From Streptomyces ambofaciens ATCC 23877 (GTDB lineage: Bacteria > Actinomycetota > Actinomycetes > Streptomycetales > Streptomycetaceae), in contig NZ_CP012382.1 of assembly GCF_001267885.1 (NCBI RefSeq), positions 5,381,001-5,445,000 on the forward strand: a stretch of DNA of 64,000 bases, given 5' to 3'. Below, piece after piece: positions 8,451-18,498 of this stretch (its first letter is position 1; each line of letters begins with the position of its first letter). Below the pieces are notes generated by a model. That model searched no databases. It was not told where the DNA came from and saw nothing but the letters and a program-made list of their open reading frames with translations. A program made the position numbers and the translations under genes.

Positions 8451-8940
8451 GGTCCCGTTCTCCCTCTCCTCGACCGGTCCCGCCCCGCACGACCGCGGGC
8501 CGCCGGTACCGGACCCGGTGGTCATGTCCGGTCCGCGGGGACGCCCGGCACGGCCGGGCGCGCACCGCCTTCCGGTCCACTGCTGCACAGGGGGAGACGG
8601 ACGGGCGGGGGCCGCCGTTCCCTCCGGGCCGGTCCGAACCGCCCGGCCCGTCCGGTTCGAACCGGCCCGGCCCGTCCCGGGCTCGAACCGGCCCGGCCCG
8701 TCCCGGGCTCGGACGGGTTCGGCCCGTCCCGGGCTCGTACCGGTTCGGTCGTTCCCGGGCCCGGACGGGTCCGGCCGATCCCGATCCCGATCCCGGCCGC
8801 GGTCCGGTCCGGCCGATCCCGGTCCCGGCCGCGCGGTCCGGTGTCCGGCCCGGCGTGAACCGCGGCCGCCGAGTGCGGCGCCCTCGGCACCGCCGACCGA
8901 GGACGCCCGGCGCACCGTCGGGAGCGTCAGCGTCCGGCGG
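8451..8940. other. Gene-free stretch of 490 bases with tandem repeats
   Basis: No convincing gene is present. Reading frames across it translate to Arg/Pro/Gly-rich repeats, as expected from repetitive GC-rich DNA. The middle holds the 26-base repeat block listed separately. Confidence 0.6.
8651..8830. repeat. Imperfect 26-base tandem repeats
   Basis: Units start with TCCCGGGCTCG at 8675, 8701 and 8727, each 25-26 bases long. Decayed units run on either side (from about 8651 and to about 8830). The unit contains CCGGCCCGGCCCG or a variant. The block lies between two minus-strand genes and is not part of either. Confidence 0.75.
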
Positions 8941-9687
8941 TCACGGGGCCGCCGGTGAGGGGGTGGGCGTCGGGGCGGCCGTGTTCACGTCCAGGTCGGG
9001 CCGCGGCTTGAGCACCAGCACCCGCTCGCCCGGCTGCGGCGGGGGCGGGGTGACCCGCTCCCGCGGCAGTTTCGCCGGGCCGGTCTGCTGGAAGGTGACC
9101 TCGTCGTACTCGACGAGCCCGGTCTTCTCCAGCACCGTGATGTGGTCCAGCACCGTGTCGTTGGCCAGGTCGGCCAGTTGCCGCACGAGCGTGTTCTTGG
9201 TCGTCGCCCGGATCTTGGCGATCGCCGGGAAGATCTGACCGTGGGTCACCCGCATGATGTTGACCGCCGACGAGTCGAACTCCTTGCCGCTCTTGGCGTC
9301 CACCGTCGACACGAACTGCTCCTGCTGCGGCGAGGCCCGGTTGGGCAGGGTGATGCCCAGCTCGGGGGAGATCTCGCGGCACATCGCGTCCAGACCGGCG
9401 TGACCGACGACCAGGTGCTCGCCGGCCGTCTTCATCGCCTCGGTCGTCCCGCGCTCCATCACGATCTCACCCAGCGGGTACTCCCACAGCCCCGCCGCCC
9501 GGACCTTGACCACGAAGTCGCGGTCGGCCTCCGTGAGCGGCCCGAACTTCGTACTGGCGATGACCCGGTCCTGATTGCCGTCGGCCTTGTCCAGACCGAG
9601 CATGGCCGGGAAGGCCAGCGCGGTGAGGGTCAGGGTCATCGCACCGATCAGGACGACGACTCCGATCCTGCCGCGGGACAGGCGCAT
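8941..9687 (-). CDS. DUF4142-type exported protein
   Basis: The product is 248 residues. A short basic start and one hydrophobic segment (GVVVLIGAMTLTLTALAFPAML, residues 9-30) act as signal or anchor. A helical domain of the DUF4142 type follows (DRDFVVKVRAAGLWEYPLGE, TAGEHLVVGHAGLDAMCRE, VNIMRVTHGQIFP). The tail is proline-rich. The family is ferritin-like in helical layout and its function is unknown. The ATG at 9687 has GGAGG five bases upstream. Confidence 0.78.
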   Translation of the reverse strand: MRLSRGRIGVVVLIGAMTLTLTALAFPAMLGLDKADGNQDRVIASTKFGPLTEADRDFVVKVRAAGLWEYPLGEIVMERGTTEAMKTAGEHLVVGHAGLDAMCREISPELGITLPNRASPQQEQFVSTVDAKSGKEFDSSAVNIMRVTHGQIFPAIAKIRATTKNTLVRQLADLANDTVLDHITVLEKTGLVEYDEVTFQQTGPAKLPRERVTPPPPQPGERVLVLKPRPDLDVNTAAPTPTPSPAAP

Positions 9688-9796
9688 GATGCCTCCAGGG
9701 GCGACGCGAGAGACTCGCACGTGTACTCGTACGCCAGGAGGTACGGAAACGGCGGGCGGATCTTTCACCGCGCGCGCACAAATCTCGCGCGCCCGC

Positions 9797-10231
9797 TCAC
9801 CCGATGTCGGCGCCGTACACGCGCTCGACCGTGAGGGTGAGGAGCACGCGGCGGTCGGACACCATCGTCGACCGGTACTCGTCCCAGTCCGGGTGCTCTC
9901 CGGCGGCGGCACGGTAGTACTCCACCAGCGCCTCCACCTCCGGTCCGTGCGGGTCGGTGCCCGGTCCGGTGAGGGTCGCGACGCCCTCGGCGGTGGCCCA
10001 GGACCGGCCGTCCGGGGCGGTCACCTCCAGCGCGGCCCGCGGGTCGCGGCGCAGGTTCGCCGTCTTGGCCAGCCCCTCGCGGGTGGAGACGCGGATGACG
10101 CCGGCCTGCGGATCGTAGGCGGGCATCACGGGGGAGAGCTGCGGGCGGCCGTCCGACTTGATCGTCGCGAGCACGCCGAGCCGGCTCTCGGCGAGCAGGG
10201 CGTGGGGGTCGAAACGCGGTGTGGTGGTCAT
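9797..10231 (-). CDS. PPOX-class flavin/F420-type split-barrel protein
   Basis: The 144-residue protein has the PNPOx-like split-barrel pattern: LLAESRLGVLATIKSDGRPQLSPVMPAYD at the start, then VSTREGLAKTANLRRDPRAALEVT, then WATAEGVATL. In actinobacteria small proteins of this type use F420 or flavin to reduce substrates, or serve as haem or biliverdin binders. The substrate cannot be told here. I chose ATG 10231 because the conserved domain starts right after it; a GTG seven codons earlier is possible. No operon partner. Confidence 0.82.
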   Translation of the reverse strand: MTTTPRFDPHALLAESRLGVLATIKSDGRPQLSPVMPAYDPQAGVIRVSTREGLAKTANLRRDPRAALEVTAPDGRSWATAEGVATLTGPGTDPHGPEVEALVEYYRAAAGEHPDWDEYRSTMVSDRRVLLTLTVERVYGADIG

Positions 10232-10413
10232 GCGCCGATCATCACCCGCCACCCGGCCGGCTGTCCCGTGAACCGGCCACCGCGCCGGGCACCCTCCAGG
10301 ACACCGCCCAGGACACCGGGGGCGGGGGGTACCCCGTCGCGGACACGGCTGCGCCCCGGAGCCGCCCGACGGAAGCCGGGCGACCCCGAGGCGGGGTGGG
10401 GGACGACGGGCCG

Positions 10414-10749
10414 TCAGCCGGTGGCCGGCCGCTCCCAGCGGTAGAAGCAGCGCGCCATCGCGTCCTTCGGACCGCGCCAGGTCGCCGGGTCGTACGCCGA
10501 GACGTACGGCTCCAGCCGCTCGCTGACCTGGCGGAACTCGGGGTGCCCGGTCAGTCTGCCGATGGTCGGGGCCGGGTCCTCGTCGCTCTCGATGAGGTGC
10601 AGGTACACGCCGTCACCGAACTCGAAGAGGCTGCGCCGGTTGACCCCCACCAGGTGGGGCAGCTCGCCGCTGTCGGACTCGGCGAACACCTTCGCGATGT
10701 CCGGTGCCGCGCCGGGTGCCATCCGGGCGACGATCAGGGTGTGGTGCAT
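10414..10749 (-). CDS. whiE-ORFVII: WhiE ORFVII-type polyketide cyclase (TcmI family)
   Basis: The 111-residue protein is a TcmI-like cyclase (dimeric alpha/beta barrel), a late ring-closing enzyme for aromatic polyketides. Family features include the start HHTLIVARMAPGAAPDIAKVFAESD, the central VNRRSLFEFGDGVYLHLIE and the end DAMARCFYRW. It is the last gene of the seven-gene minus-strand whiE operon, 47 bases after the aromatase gene, with GAAGGG before the ATG at 10749. The cluster makes the grey spore pigment in the model species; the role is inferred from gene order and family. Confidence 0.9.
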   Translation of the reverse strand: MHHTLIVARMAPGAAPDIAKVFAESDSGELPHLVGVNRRSLFEFGDGVYLHLIESDEDPAPTIGRLTGHPEFRQVSERLEPYVSAYDPATWRGPKDAMARCFYRWERPATG

Positions 10750-10796
10750 GGGGAGGGGCCCTTCGTCGGTGTGGTCGGTGTACTCGGCCGGGGGTG

Positions 10797-11547
<751 letters not shown>

Positions 11548-11639
11548 GCGGGGTGCTCCTTCACTAGGTCGGCGCTCGCCAGGAAGCGGCGCCCGCTCGG
11601 GGTTCGCGTTGCTTGGCCGGTCCTCACCGGTCATCGGTC

Positions 11640-11710
11640 ACGGTCACCGGTCGTCGGTCACCGCTCACGGGGCGGCCGTCCGGCCGTCCGGCCGTCCGGC
11701 CGTCGGTCAC
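11640..11710. repeat. Short direct repeats between CLF and ACP genes
   Basis: CGGTCACCGGTC-like units and four tandem copies of an eight-base unit, GGCCGTCC, fill the gap. They could form hairpins that attenuate or process the operon message between the condensing-enzyme genes and the carrier gene. This is inference. Confidence 0.5.
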
Positions 11711-12987
11711 CGGTCCGTCGCCGGCACGTCGCCCTGCCGCAGGACGAGCGCCGAGTTGGAGCCCATGAGTCCGCGGCTGAGGATCAGGGCCGTGCGAGGC
11801 TCGGCGGGGCGTGCCCGGCCGGCCACCACGTCCAGGTCGTGACACACGTCGAGGACGTGCGGGGTGGGCGGGATCAGCCCGTGTTCCATGGCGAGCACCG
11901 CGGTCGCCACGTCCAGCACCGGTGCCGCGCAGTACGCCCGTCCGGTCCCGGTCTTGGGCGCCGTGACCGGCACGCGCCGCGCGTGCGGACCCAGCGCGTC
12001 GGCGAGGGCCTGGGCCTCGGCCCGGTCGGCCTCCGGGACGCCGAGGGCGTCCGCGAACACCACGTCGACCTCCTTGGGCCGGCAGCCGGCCTCGGCCAGC
12101 GCCCCCTCGATCGCACGCGCCAGCCCCTCCCGGGACTCGGCCCAGCGGGAGGGACCGGTGAAGGTGGCCGCGTGTCCGGCCACCGTCGCCCGGACCTCCG
12201 CGCCGCGCCTGTGGGCCGCCGCCGCCCCCTCCACCACCAGGACGGCACCGCCCTCCGCCGGCGCGAACCCGCAGGCCTCGCTCGTGAACGGACGGTAGGC
12301 GCGGTCCGGATCGGTGGCCCGGCTCAGTTCGGGGTAGCCCAGCTGGCACACGATCGAGTACGGAGCCAGCGGCGCCTCCGTCGCGCCGCAGACCACCGTG
12401 TCGGTGCCGTTGCGCACGGCCAGGGCCGCGTGTGCCAGGGCGTCCAGGCCGCCCGCCTCGTCGGCGGCCACCACACCGCAGGGCCCCTTGAAGTCGTTGC
12501 GGATGGAGACCTGTCCGGTGCTGGCCGCGTAGAACCAGGCGATCGACTGGTACGGGCCGACGTACCGCGAGCCCTGGCCCCACAGGTTCTGGAGCTCCCG
12601 CTGCCCGAACTCGCCGCCGCCCGAACCCGCGGCGGTGACCACCCCCACCGAGTACGGCGACTCGATGTCGGCCCGGCCGAACCGCGCGTCGTCCAGCGCC
12701 AGTTGGGCGGCCGACAGCGCGAAGTGGGTGAACCGGTCGGTCTGGACGAGATAGCGCTCCTCGACCGTCTCGGCCGCGTCGAAGCCGCGCACCTCGCCCG
12801 CGACCTTCAGCGGCATGTGGTCGCAGCCCTCACGGGTGACGGGGCCCAGGCTGCTGGCGCCGTCCGCGGTCGCCTTCCAGAAGGCCTCGACCCCGATACC
12901 GTGCGGGGACACCACTCCCAGTCCGGTGACGACGGCACGCCTGCTTCCCTCGTCGCTCCGGCGCCTTGTCCCTTGTGGTCCGCTCAT
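11707..12987 (-). CDS. whiE-ORFIV: Chain length factor / ketosynthase beta (WhiE ORFIV type)
   Basis: This 426-residue ketosynthase homologue lacks the active-site Cys. Aligning [17 protein letters not shown] with the KS motif places Glu177 where the catalytic Cys would be. It pairs with the KS to make the minimal polyketide synthase and sets chain length. The start [19 protein letters not shown] is preserved. The ATG at 12987 overlaps the KS stop by four bases (ATGA), giving equal synthesis of the heterodimer partners. Many antibiotic CLFs have Gln at that position, so Glu is worth noting. Confidence 0.94.
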   Translation of the reverse strand: MSGPQGTRRRSDEGSRRAVVTGLGVVSPHGIGVEAFWKATADGASSLGPVTREGCDHMPLKVAGEVRGFDAAETVEERYLVQTDRFTHFALSAAQLALDDARFGRADIESPYSVGVVTAAGSGGGEFGQRELQNLWGQGSRYVGPYQSIAWFYAASTGQVSIRNDFKGPCGVVAADEAGGLDALAHAALAVRNGTDTVVCGATEAPLAPYSIVCQLGYPELSRATDPDRAYRPFTSEACGFAPAEGGAVLVVEGAAAAHRRGAEVRATVAGHAATFTGPSRWAESREGLARAIEGALAEAGCRPKEVDVVFADALGVPEADRAEAQALADALGPHARRVPVTAPKTGTGRAYCAAPVLDVATAVLAMEHGLIPPTPHVLDVCHDLDVVAGRARPAEPRTALILSRGLMGSNSALVLRQGDVPATDR

Positions 12988-14255
12988 CGCAGCCCTCCTT
13001 CGCAGCCGCTGAGCACGACCGCGGACTGGAAGCCACCGAAGCCGCTGCCCACCGACAGCACGTGCCGCAGCGTTCGCTCCCGTGCCTCGCGCGGCACGTA
13101 GTCCAGGTCGCACTCGGGGTCGGGGGTCGTGTAGTTGGCCGTGGGCGGCACCACCTGGTGGTGCATCGCCAGCACGCACGCGGCCAGTTCGATCGAGCCG
13201 ATCGCGCCGAGCGAGTGACCCACCATGGACTTGATCGAGCTCATCGGCGTCGCGTAGGCGTGCTCACCCAGCGAGCGTTTGACGGCGGCGGTCTCGTGCC
13301 GGTCGTTCTGCTGGGTGCCGGAGCCGTGGGCGTTGACGTAGTCGATGGCGGAGCCGTCCAGCTCGGCCATGTCCAGCGCCGTGTCGATGGCCCGCGCCAT
13401 CTCCAGGCCCTCCTTGGTGAGCCCGGTCATGTGGTAGGCGTTGCCGAAGGTCGCGTAACCCGAGACCTCGCAGTACACGTGCGCGCCACGGGCTCGGGCG
13501 TGCTCAAGGTCCTCCAGGACGAGCACGGCCGCGCCCTCGCCCATGACGAAGCCGTTGCGGTCGGCGTCGAAGGGCCGCGAGGCGTGCGCGGGATCGTCGT
13601 TGTTCGGCGAGGTCGCCTTGATGGCGTCGAAGCACGCCATGGTGATCGGGGATATCGGCGAGTCCGCCGCGCCCGCCAGGCACACGTCGACACGGCCCTC
13701 GGCGACGGCGTGGTACGCGTAGCCCACCGCGTCCAGGCCGGACGTGCAGCCGGTGGAGACGGTCTGCACCGGCCCGCGCACGCCGAACTCCTCGGCCACG
13801 GCCGACGACAGCGTCGCCGGGGTGAAGGCCCGCTCCAGGTGCGGCTGGGCCCGTCGCTCGTCCACGTCCCAGCGCGATCCGCGCTCGCTGACCAGGACGT
13901 AGTCGTGCTCCAGCCGGGTCGTGCCGCCGACCGCGGTGCCCAGGGTGGCGCCGGCCCGCCAGGGGTCCTCACGCGCCATGTCGAGGTGTGCGTCCCGCAC
14001 CGCCTCGGCGGCGGCGACGAGCGCGAACTGCACGTACCGGTCGCTCCGTTGGACGGTGGCGATGTCCAGCCCGTGTTCGGACGGATCGAAGTCGCACTCG
14101 GCGGCGATCTGCGAACGCAGACCGGCCGGGTCGAAGAGGGAGATGCGGCGCGTCGCCGTACGGCCTTCGGACAGCGTGCCCCAGAACTGGGGCACCCCGA
14201 TCCCGCCCGGGGCGACGACGCCTATGCCCGTGACGGCGACCCGACGCCGGTTCAT
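12984..14255 (-). CDS. whiE-ORFIII: Polyketide ketosynthase alpha (WhiE ORFIII type)
   Basis: The 423-residue condensing enzyme has its nucleophile in V-S-T-G-C-T-S-G (Cys170), with the histidines of NAHGSGT and VGHSLGA. The N-terminus [21 protein letters not shown] is typical. It elongates the chain on the ACP together with the CLF. It starts at ATG 14255, overlapping the cupin gene by four bases, and overlaps the CLF gene by four bases at the other end. Coding use is the same as its neighbours, so there is no sign of recent transfer. Confidence 0.96.
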   Translation of the reverse strand: MNRRRVAVTGIGVVAPGGIGVPQFWGTLSEGRTATRRISLFDPAGLRSQIAAECDFDPSEHGLDIATVQRSDRYVQFALVAAAEAVRDAHLDMAREDPWRAGATLGTAVGGTTRLEHDYVLVSERGSRWDVDERRAQPHLERAFTPATLSSAVAEEFGVRGPVQTVSTGCTSGLDAVGYAYHAVAEGRVDVCLAGAADSPISPITMACFDAIKATSPNNDDPAHASRPFDADRNGFVMGEGAAVLVLEDLEHARARGAHVYCEVSGYATFGNAYHMTGLTKEGLEMARAIDTALDMAELDGSAIDYVNAHGSGTQQNDRHETAAVKRSLGEHAYATPMSSIKSMVGHSLGAIGSIELAACVLAMHHQVVPPTANYTTPDPECDLDYVPREARERTLRHVLSVGSGFGGFQSAVVLSGCEGGLR

Positions 14256-14719
14256 GACACCGCCTCGGCGGCGGTGGCGGGACGCTCCTGCCCGGCGCAC
14301 CCCGCGTGGTCGTCGTGCTGGAGGGGGTTGCCCGCCGCGTCCTCGGTGTCCACGTGGCCGAGCTCCGGCCGCGGGGCCAGCGGCCCCAGGTGGAAGACGA
14401 GGCGCGCCTCGGTGGCCCCCACGTTGCGGAAGCGGTGCCGCACGTCCTGCGGGATCAGCAGCCCCTGCCCGGTGGCCAGGGTGTGCGCCACACCGTTCAG
14501 GTCGACCTCGAGCGCACCCTCCGTGACGTACACGAACTCCTCGGAGTACGGGTGGTAGTGCTCGGCGATGCGGTCGCCGGGCTGCACGATGGCCACGCCC
14601 ATGAAGCCGCTGGTCGCCCCGGCGGTGGTGGGCGTGAGAAGGGCGCGGAGGTCTCCACCGCGGCGGCGGTTCGGGGCGATGTCGCCGAGGGAGACGATGC
14701 GTACCTGCTGGTCTGTCAT
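14252..14719 (-). CDS. whiE-ORFII: Cupin protein of the spore-pigment cluster (WhiE ORFII type)
   Basis: The 155-residue protein has one cupin barrel: metal-binding motif 1 is [21 protein letters not shown], and motif 2 is [12 protein letters not shown]. Histidines and Glu for a metal site are present. The family sits in many aromatic polyketide clusters, where a role as cyclase or oxygenase helper is proposed. It ends in an ATGA overlap with the KS gene. The start ATG at 14719 lies 130 bases from the ORFI stop. Confidence 0.9.
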   Translation of the reverse strand: MTDQQVRIVSLGDIAPNRRRGGDLRALLTPTTAGATSGFMGVAIVQPGDRIAEHYHPYSEEFVYVTEGALEVDLNGVAHTLATGQGLLIPQDVRHRFRNVGATEARLVFHLGPLAPRPELGHVDTEDAAGNPLQHDDHAGCAGQERPATAAEAVS

Positions 14720-14848
14720 GTCGTTTCACTCCGGGGAGACGGGAAGCGGTGGTGGGTCGGTCGGATCCGCGCGGACCGGCGGGCGCGCCGTCGAGCCCGG
14801 TCCGCCCGCGCGGTCGGGTGCGCGGGACGCGTGAGGTGCGGGAGAGGG

Positions 14849-16090
14849 TCAGGGGCCGGACGAACGCCGGTCGGTCACGAGCGTCATGCGGGCCCGCGCC
14901 AGCAGCAGGGAGAGCGTGCGCTCCTCCGTCAGGGGCCCGTCCACGCCGACCGCGGCGGTGTCCAGCAGCCGTTCGGCCACGGCGATCCCGGCGGGCCCGG
15001 TGGTCCCGGAGCCGCCGGAGGCGTCCGCGGACCCGTGCAGGCCGAGGACGAACGCGGGCGCCTGCTCGGGCTCGCCGTCCACGTCGGCGAGCCGCACGAC
15101 GAGGTCCTCGCGGTGGAAGACGGTGACGGAGCGGACCGGATTGTCCGGGGCGTGGACGGCGGCCGCGTCCTGGCGGGCCAGCAGCCGGGCCAGTTCCGGA
15201 CCGGCGCCGGGGCGGACCGGATAGAGCAGCGCCACGCGCCGGGGACAGGCGTCGGCCCCGTCCGCGGACGTCGCGTGGTGCACGGCCGGCATGGCGGCCC
15301 GCGTGAAGAACCGCCGGGCGTCCTGGGGATCACCCAGGTGCCGGGCCTGCTCCAGGTACGGGTTGAGGGCCTCCTCGACGGCCCGCACCGCGGGCTGCCG
15401 GGCCACGTGGCGCAGTGCGGACTGCAGGTCGCCCTGCACCTCCACGGCGCGTACCACCCGGTTGCCGTGCAGGAAGACCGAGGTGCGCAGCAGCCGGCCG
15501 GAGTCGTCGACGCGGGCGTCCGGCGCCGCGTAGCCGGCCAGCACGCGTGCGACCTCCTCCTCGCTCCCGGAACGCACGGTGAAGGTCAGGGCGTGCCGCA
15601 CGACGTTGCTCCCGATCCGGGGAGCGGCGTGCAGCGGCTCGCCGGCCGCGACGGACGGGGACCGCTCGCCGGTGGTCTCCCGCAGGACGCTGTAGCGCAG
15701 GGAGTGGGTGTCGCGGACGTAGTCCTGGAGGGGCTCGACGGTGTCCAGGTGCTCTTCGCTGTTGACCCAGGCCAGGAAGGGCTCCGCGCTCTCCCATTCG
15801 CTGGTCAGCAGCCATTGGGTGGGGTTGTCCACGGCTTGGCACAGCTGGTCGCTGACGTGTCCCTGGACGGCGGCGACCCGGTCGGAGATGGCGTCGTAGG
15901 CGTCCAGGAACTCCTGCTGCATGCCGTCGTGGATGTCCAGCATCAGGACGACCCGCACGCGTGATCCGTCGAACGCGGATACCGACACGCCGCCCGCGTC
16001 CGCGGCCACGGCGGGCGGTGCCGCCGCGGCGTCTGTGGTCTGGGCATCTGCCGACACGGTATCCGTCGCTACGACGGGATAGACCGTCAT
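14849..16090 (-). CDS. whiE-ORFI: WhiE ORFI-type protein with tandem monooxygenase-like (dimeric alpha/beta-barrel) repeats
   Basis: The 413-residue product leads the minus-strand whiE operon. After a flexible Ala-rich start comes an ABM-type region ([24 protein letters not shown], then [23 protein letters not shown]). Further repeats of similar shape appear from about residues 160 and 285 ([40 protein letters not shown]). The exact chemistry is not known. I chose ATG 16090 because GGAGAGGTGG precedes it and the frame upstream is not conserved-looking. It is divergent from the hydroxylase gene. Confidence 0.85.
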   Translation of the reverse strand: MTVYPVVATDTVSADAQTTDAAAAPPAVAADAGGVSVSAFDGSRVRVVLMLDIHDGMQQEFLDAYDAISDRVAAVQGHVSDQLCQAVDNPTQWLLTSEWESAEPFLAWVNSEEHLDTVEPLQDYVRDTHSLRYSVLRETTGERSPSVAAGEPLHAAPRIGSNVVRHALTFTVRSGSEEEVARVLAGYAAPDARVDDSGRLLRTSVFLHGNRVVRAVEVQGDLQSALRHVARQPAVRAVEEALNPYLEQARHLGDPQDARRFFTRAAMPAVHHATSADGADACPRRVALLYPVRPGAGPELARLLARQDAAAVHAPDNPVRSVTVFHREDLVVRLADVDGEPEQAPAFVLGLHGSADASGGSGTTGPAGIAVAERLLDTAAVGVDGPLTEERTLSLLLARARMTLVTDRRSSGP

Positions 16091-16513
16091 CCGGCCCACC
16101 TCTCCTCCGGGAACTTCCTCGTGGACTGGGGGGCGATCGTCGCGGCGTGCGCCATGGCTCCGGCGTGGTGCGGCGGTCGCAGTAAGCACGATCGTGGGCC
16201 GTGCCCGCGGGGACCGCGAACCAGACGGGTTAAGCGGGTGAAGCCTGAGCAGCCGCGGGCCTCATCGGGCCGCAGGGGGCATGCATGAGGACCCCGGCGC
16301 AAACCTGTCGCGGGGCGAGTCACGCGACGACGGTCCGACCCACGCGGCGCGAGCGTCCGTCCCCCTTGGGACGACACGCGTCACACGGCGAAGGACCCCG
16401 TCCGTCACGACGAAGGACGACGTCCGGCACGGCAGCCGGCGAGCGTCCGTCACGACGAAGGACGACGTCCGGCACGGCAGCGGACGAGCGTCCGTCACAA
16501 CGGAGGACGAACG
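16091..16513. promoter_or_regulatory. Divergent whiE promoter region
   Basis: These 423 bases separate ORFI (minus) from ORFVIII (plus) and must hold both promoters. In S. coelicolor the two whiE promoters are developmentally controlled, and the ORFVIII one depends on the late sporulation sigma factor SigF. I could not assign -35/-10 boxes. The ORFVIII-proximal half contains a 45-base tandem repeat and an open frame that ends in an ATGA overlap with ORFVIII. Confidence 0.75.
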
Positions 16514-16517
16514 ATGA
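16281..16517 (+). CDS. Possible leader ORF translationally coupled to the whiE hydroxylase
   Basis: A 78-codon frame starts at ATG 16281 (a G-rich GCAGGGGG lies directly before it, very close). It ends with TGA overlapping the hydroxylase ATG (ATGA at 16514-16517). The 45-base repeats are 15 codons long, so they stay in frame and would give repeated S-V-T-T-K-D-D-V-R-H-G-S-(R/G)-R-A. Third-position G+C is lower than in neighbouring genes. It could equally be an untranslated leader; I give it low confidence. Confidence 0.3.
   Translation: MHEDPGANLSRGESRDDGPTHAARASVPLGTTRVTRRRTPSVTTKDDVRHGSRRASVTTKDDVRHGSGRASVTTEDER
16401..16513 (+). repeat. 45-base tandem repeat upstream of whiE-ORFVIII
   Basis: Copy 1 is 16401-16445 and copy 2 is 16446-16490; they differ at only two or three bases. 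A third, decayed half copy (16491-16513) runs into the hydroxylase start. There the repeat segment CGAAGGACGACG has become CGGAGGACGAACG and supplies the ribosome site. Confidence 0.9.
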
Positions 16518-18472
16518 ACGAAAGAGCCGACCGGTCCGGTGGAGCCGCCTCCGCGGTCCACCGGGTCCCGGTCCTGATCGTCGGCGGGTCCCTGGTGGGC
16601 CTGTCGACCTCGGTCTTCCTGGGGAGGCTGGGCATCCGGCACACCCTGGTGGAACGCCACGCCGGCACCTCGATCCATCCCCGAGGACGCGGCAACAACG
16701 TCCGCACGATGGAGATCTTCCGCGTGTCCGGCACCGAGCCGGACATCAGGAAGGCCGCCGCCACCCTGGCCGACAACCACGGCATCTTCCAGACGCCGAC
16801 CCTGGTCGGCGACGCGGGGGAGTGGCTCTTCAAGGAGATGGACGCGGGGGGCGGACTGGCCCGCTTCAGCCCCAGCTCCTGGTGCCTGTGCTCCCAGAAC
16901 GACCTGGAGCCCGAGCTCCTCACCCACGCCACGAACCTCGGCGGCGACCTGCGCTTCGGCACGGAACTGCTGTCGTTCGAGCACGACGCCGAAGGCGTCA
17001 CCGCGATCGTGAAGAGCCGGGAGACCGGCGAGCACACCACCATCCGGGCGGACTACCTGGTCGCCGCCGACGGTCCCCGCAGCCCGGTCCGCGAGCAGCT
17101 CGGCATCGGGCAGAGCGGCCCCGGCGACCTGTTCCACAACGTCAGCATCACCTTCCGCTCCCGCCGCCTCGCGGACGTCGTCGGTGACCGCCGCTTCATC
17201 GTCTGCTACCTGACGAGCGAGGAGGCCGACGGCGCCCTCCTCCCGGTGGACAACCGGGAGAACTGGGTCTTCCACGCGCCCTGGCACCCCGAACGGGGCG
17301 AGACCGTCGAGGACTTCACCGACGAGCGCTGCGCCGACCACATCCGCCGCGCGATCGGTGCCCCGGACCTCGACGTCGAGATCACCGGCAAGGCCCCCTG
17401 GCACGCCGCCCAGCGCGTCGCCCGCAGCTACCGCGCGGGCCGCGTCCTGCTCGCCGGCGACTCGGCGCACGAGATGTCCCCCACCGGCGCCTTCGGCTCC
17501 AACACCGGCATCCAGGACGCCCACAACCTCGCCTGGAAACTCGCCGCAGTCCTGGAGGGCTGGGCGGGCGAAGGCCTCCTGGACACCTACGACGCCGAGC
17601 GCCGCCCGGTCGCGGAGGCCACCAGCGCCCGAGCCGCCGGCCGCTCGGTGGAACACAGCCACCCCGGCTTCGAACCGCCCCCGGGTATGGGGGCCGGTGG
17701 CCCGGGCGGTCCGGGTGCCGCGGGCGGTCCGGGCGGTCCGGGCGGCCCGAGCGGGCGCCCCGCGGGTGCTCCGGGCGGAGCTCCGGCAGCTGGTCCTGGC
17801 GGTCCGGGTGGCCCCGGCGGCGCCCCGGGCGGCCCCGGCGGCGGCTTCGGCGGCCCCGGTGGGGCTCCCGGTGGTCCTGGTGGAGCCCCTGGCGGCGCCC
17901 CGGGTGGCCCCGGCGGAGCCCCGGGTGGTCCCGGTGGAGCCCCGGGTGGTCCCGGTGGCGGCCCCGGCGGCAGCCCTCAGCGCGGCATCCTCAATGTCGC
18001 CCTCGGCTACCGCTACCCCCAGGGCGCGGTGGTCGGCGCGGACCCCGCGACCCCGGTCGTCCCGGAGGGCCTCGACCTCACCGGCGCCCCCGGCAGCCGG
18101 GCCCCCCACCTCTGGCTCCGCCGGCGTGATGACGGCGCCCGCCTCTCCACCCTGGACCTCTACGAGGACTCCCTGGTCCTGCTCAGCGACGTGGCCCAGC
18201 CGACCGGCTGGCACGAGGCGGCGACCCACCTGGCGTCCGACCTGCGGGTACCGCTGAAGTCGTACCGCGTGGGCGGCACCCAGGAGGCCGACCTGAGCCC
18301 GGACGACGAGGACACGGACTGGGCGAGGGCCCACGGAGTCACGCGCGGCGGCGCGGTCCTGGTCCGCCCCGACAGCTTCGTCGCGTGGCGCTCCCCGGGC
18401 CCGGCCCCTGACCCGCAGTCGATGCTGCGCCAGGTCGTGAGGACGGTGCTGGCCCTCGGACAGAGCGCCTAG
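16514..18472 (+). CDS. whiE-ORFVIII: FAD-dependent polyketide hydroxylase with glycine-rich insertion (WhiE ORFVIII type)
   Basis: The 652-residue aromatic hydroxylase has the FAD motif VLIVGGSLVGLSTSVFLGRLG, the D-G motif in YLVAADGPRSPVREQLGIG, and the G-D motif in GRVLLAGDSAHEMSPTGAFG. It would hydroxylate the pigment polyketide using NAD(P)H and O2. Residues about 390-490 are an insert of almost pure Gly, Pro and Ala (GGPGGAPGG-type repeats). The insert separates the FAD/substrate region from the C-terminal thioredoxin-like domain (PHLWLRRRDDGARLSTLDLYE to VRPDSFVAWRS). The frame is unbroken through it. GGAGGACG precedes the ATG. It is transcribed away from the rest of the cluster. Confidence 0.92.
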   Translation: MNERADRSGGAASAVHRVPVLIVGGSLVGLSTSVFLGRLGIRHTLVERHAGTSIHPRGRGNNVRTMEIFRVSGTEPDIRKAAATLADNHGIFQTPTLVGDAGEWLFKEMDAGGGLARFSPSSWCLCSQNDLEPELLTHATNLGGDLRFGTELLSFEHDAEGVTAIVKSRETGEHTTIRADYLVAADGPRSPVREQLGIGQSGPGDLFHNVSITFRSRRLADVVGDRRFIVCYLTSEEADGALLPVDNRENWVFHAPWHPERGETVEDFTDERCADHIRRAIGAPDLDVEITGKAPWHAAQRVARSYRAGRVLLAGDSAHEMSPTGAFGSNTGIQDAHNLAWKLAAVLEGWAGEGLLDTYDAERRPVAEATSARAAGRSVEHSHPGFEPPPGMGAGGPGGPGAAGGPGGPGGPSGRPAGAPGGAPAAGPGGPGGPGGAPGGPGGGFGGPGGAPGGPGGAPGGAPGGPGGAPGGPGGAPGGPGGGPGGSPQRGILNVALGYRYPQGAVVGADPATPVVPEGLDLTGAPGSRAPHLWLRRRDDGARLSTLDLYEDSLVLLSDVAQPTGWHEAATHLASDLRVPLKSYRVGGTQEADLSPDDEDTDWARAHGVTRGGAVLVRPDSFVAWRSPGPAPDPQSMLRQVVRTVLALGQSA

Positions 18473-18498
18473 AGCACCGGAGGCCTCCCCGGCACCCA

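Noticed and set aside
8651..8830. Possible CRISPR array
   Set aside because: The units are tandem with no unique spacers, and no cas genes are present.
7535..9238. Long Arg/Pro-rich frame over the ku tail and the repeat block
   Set aside because: Composition is that of repetitive GC-rich DNA, and it crosses two real genes on the other strand.
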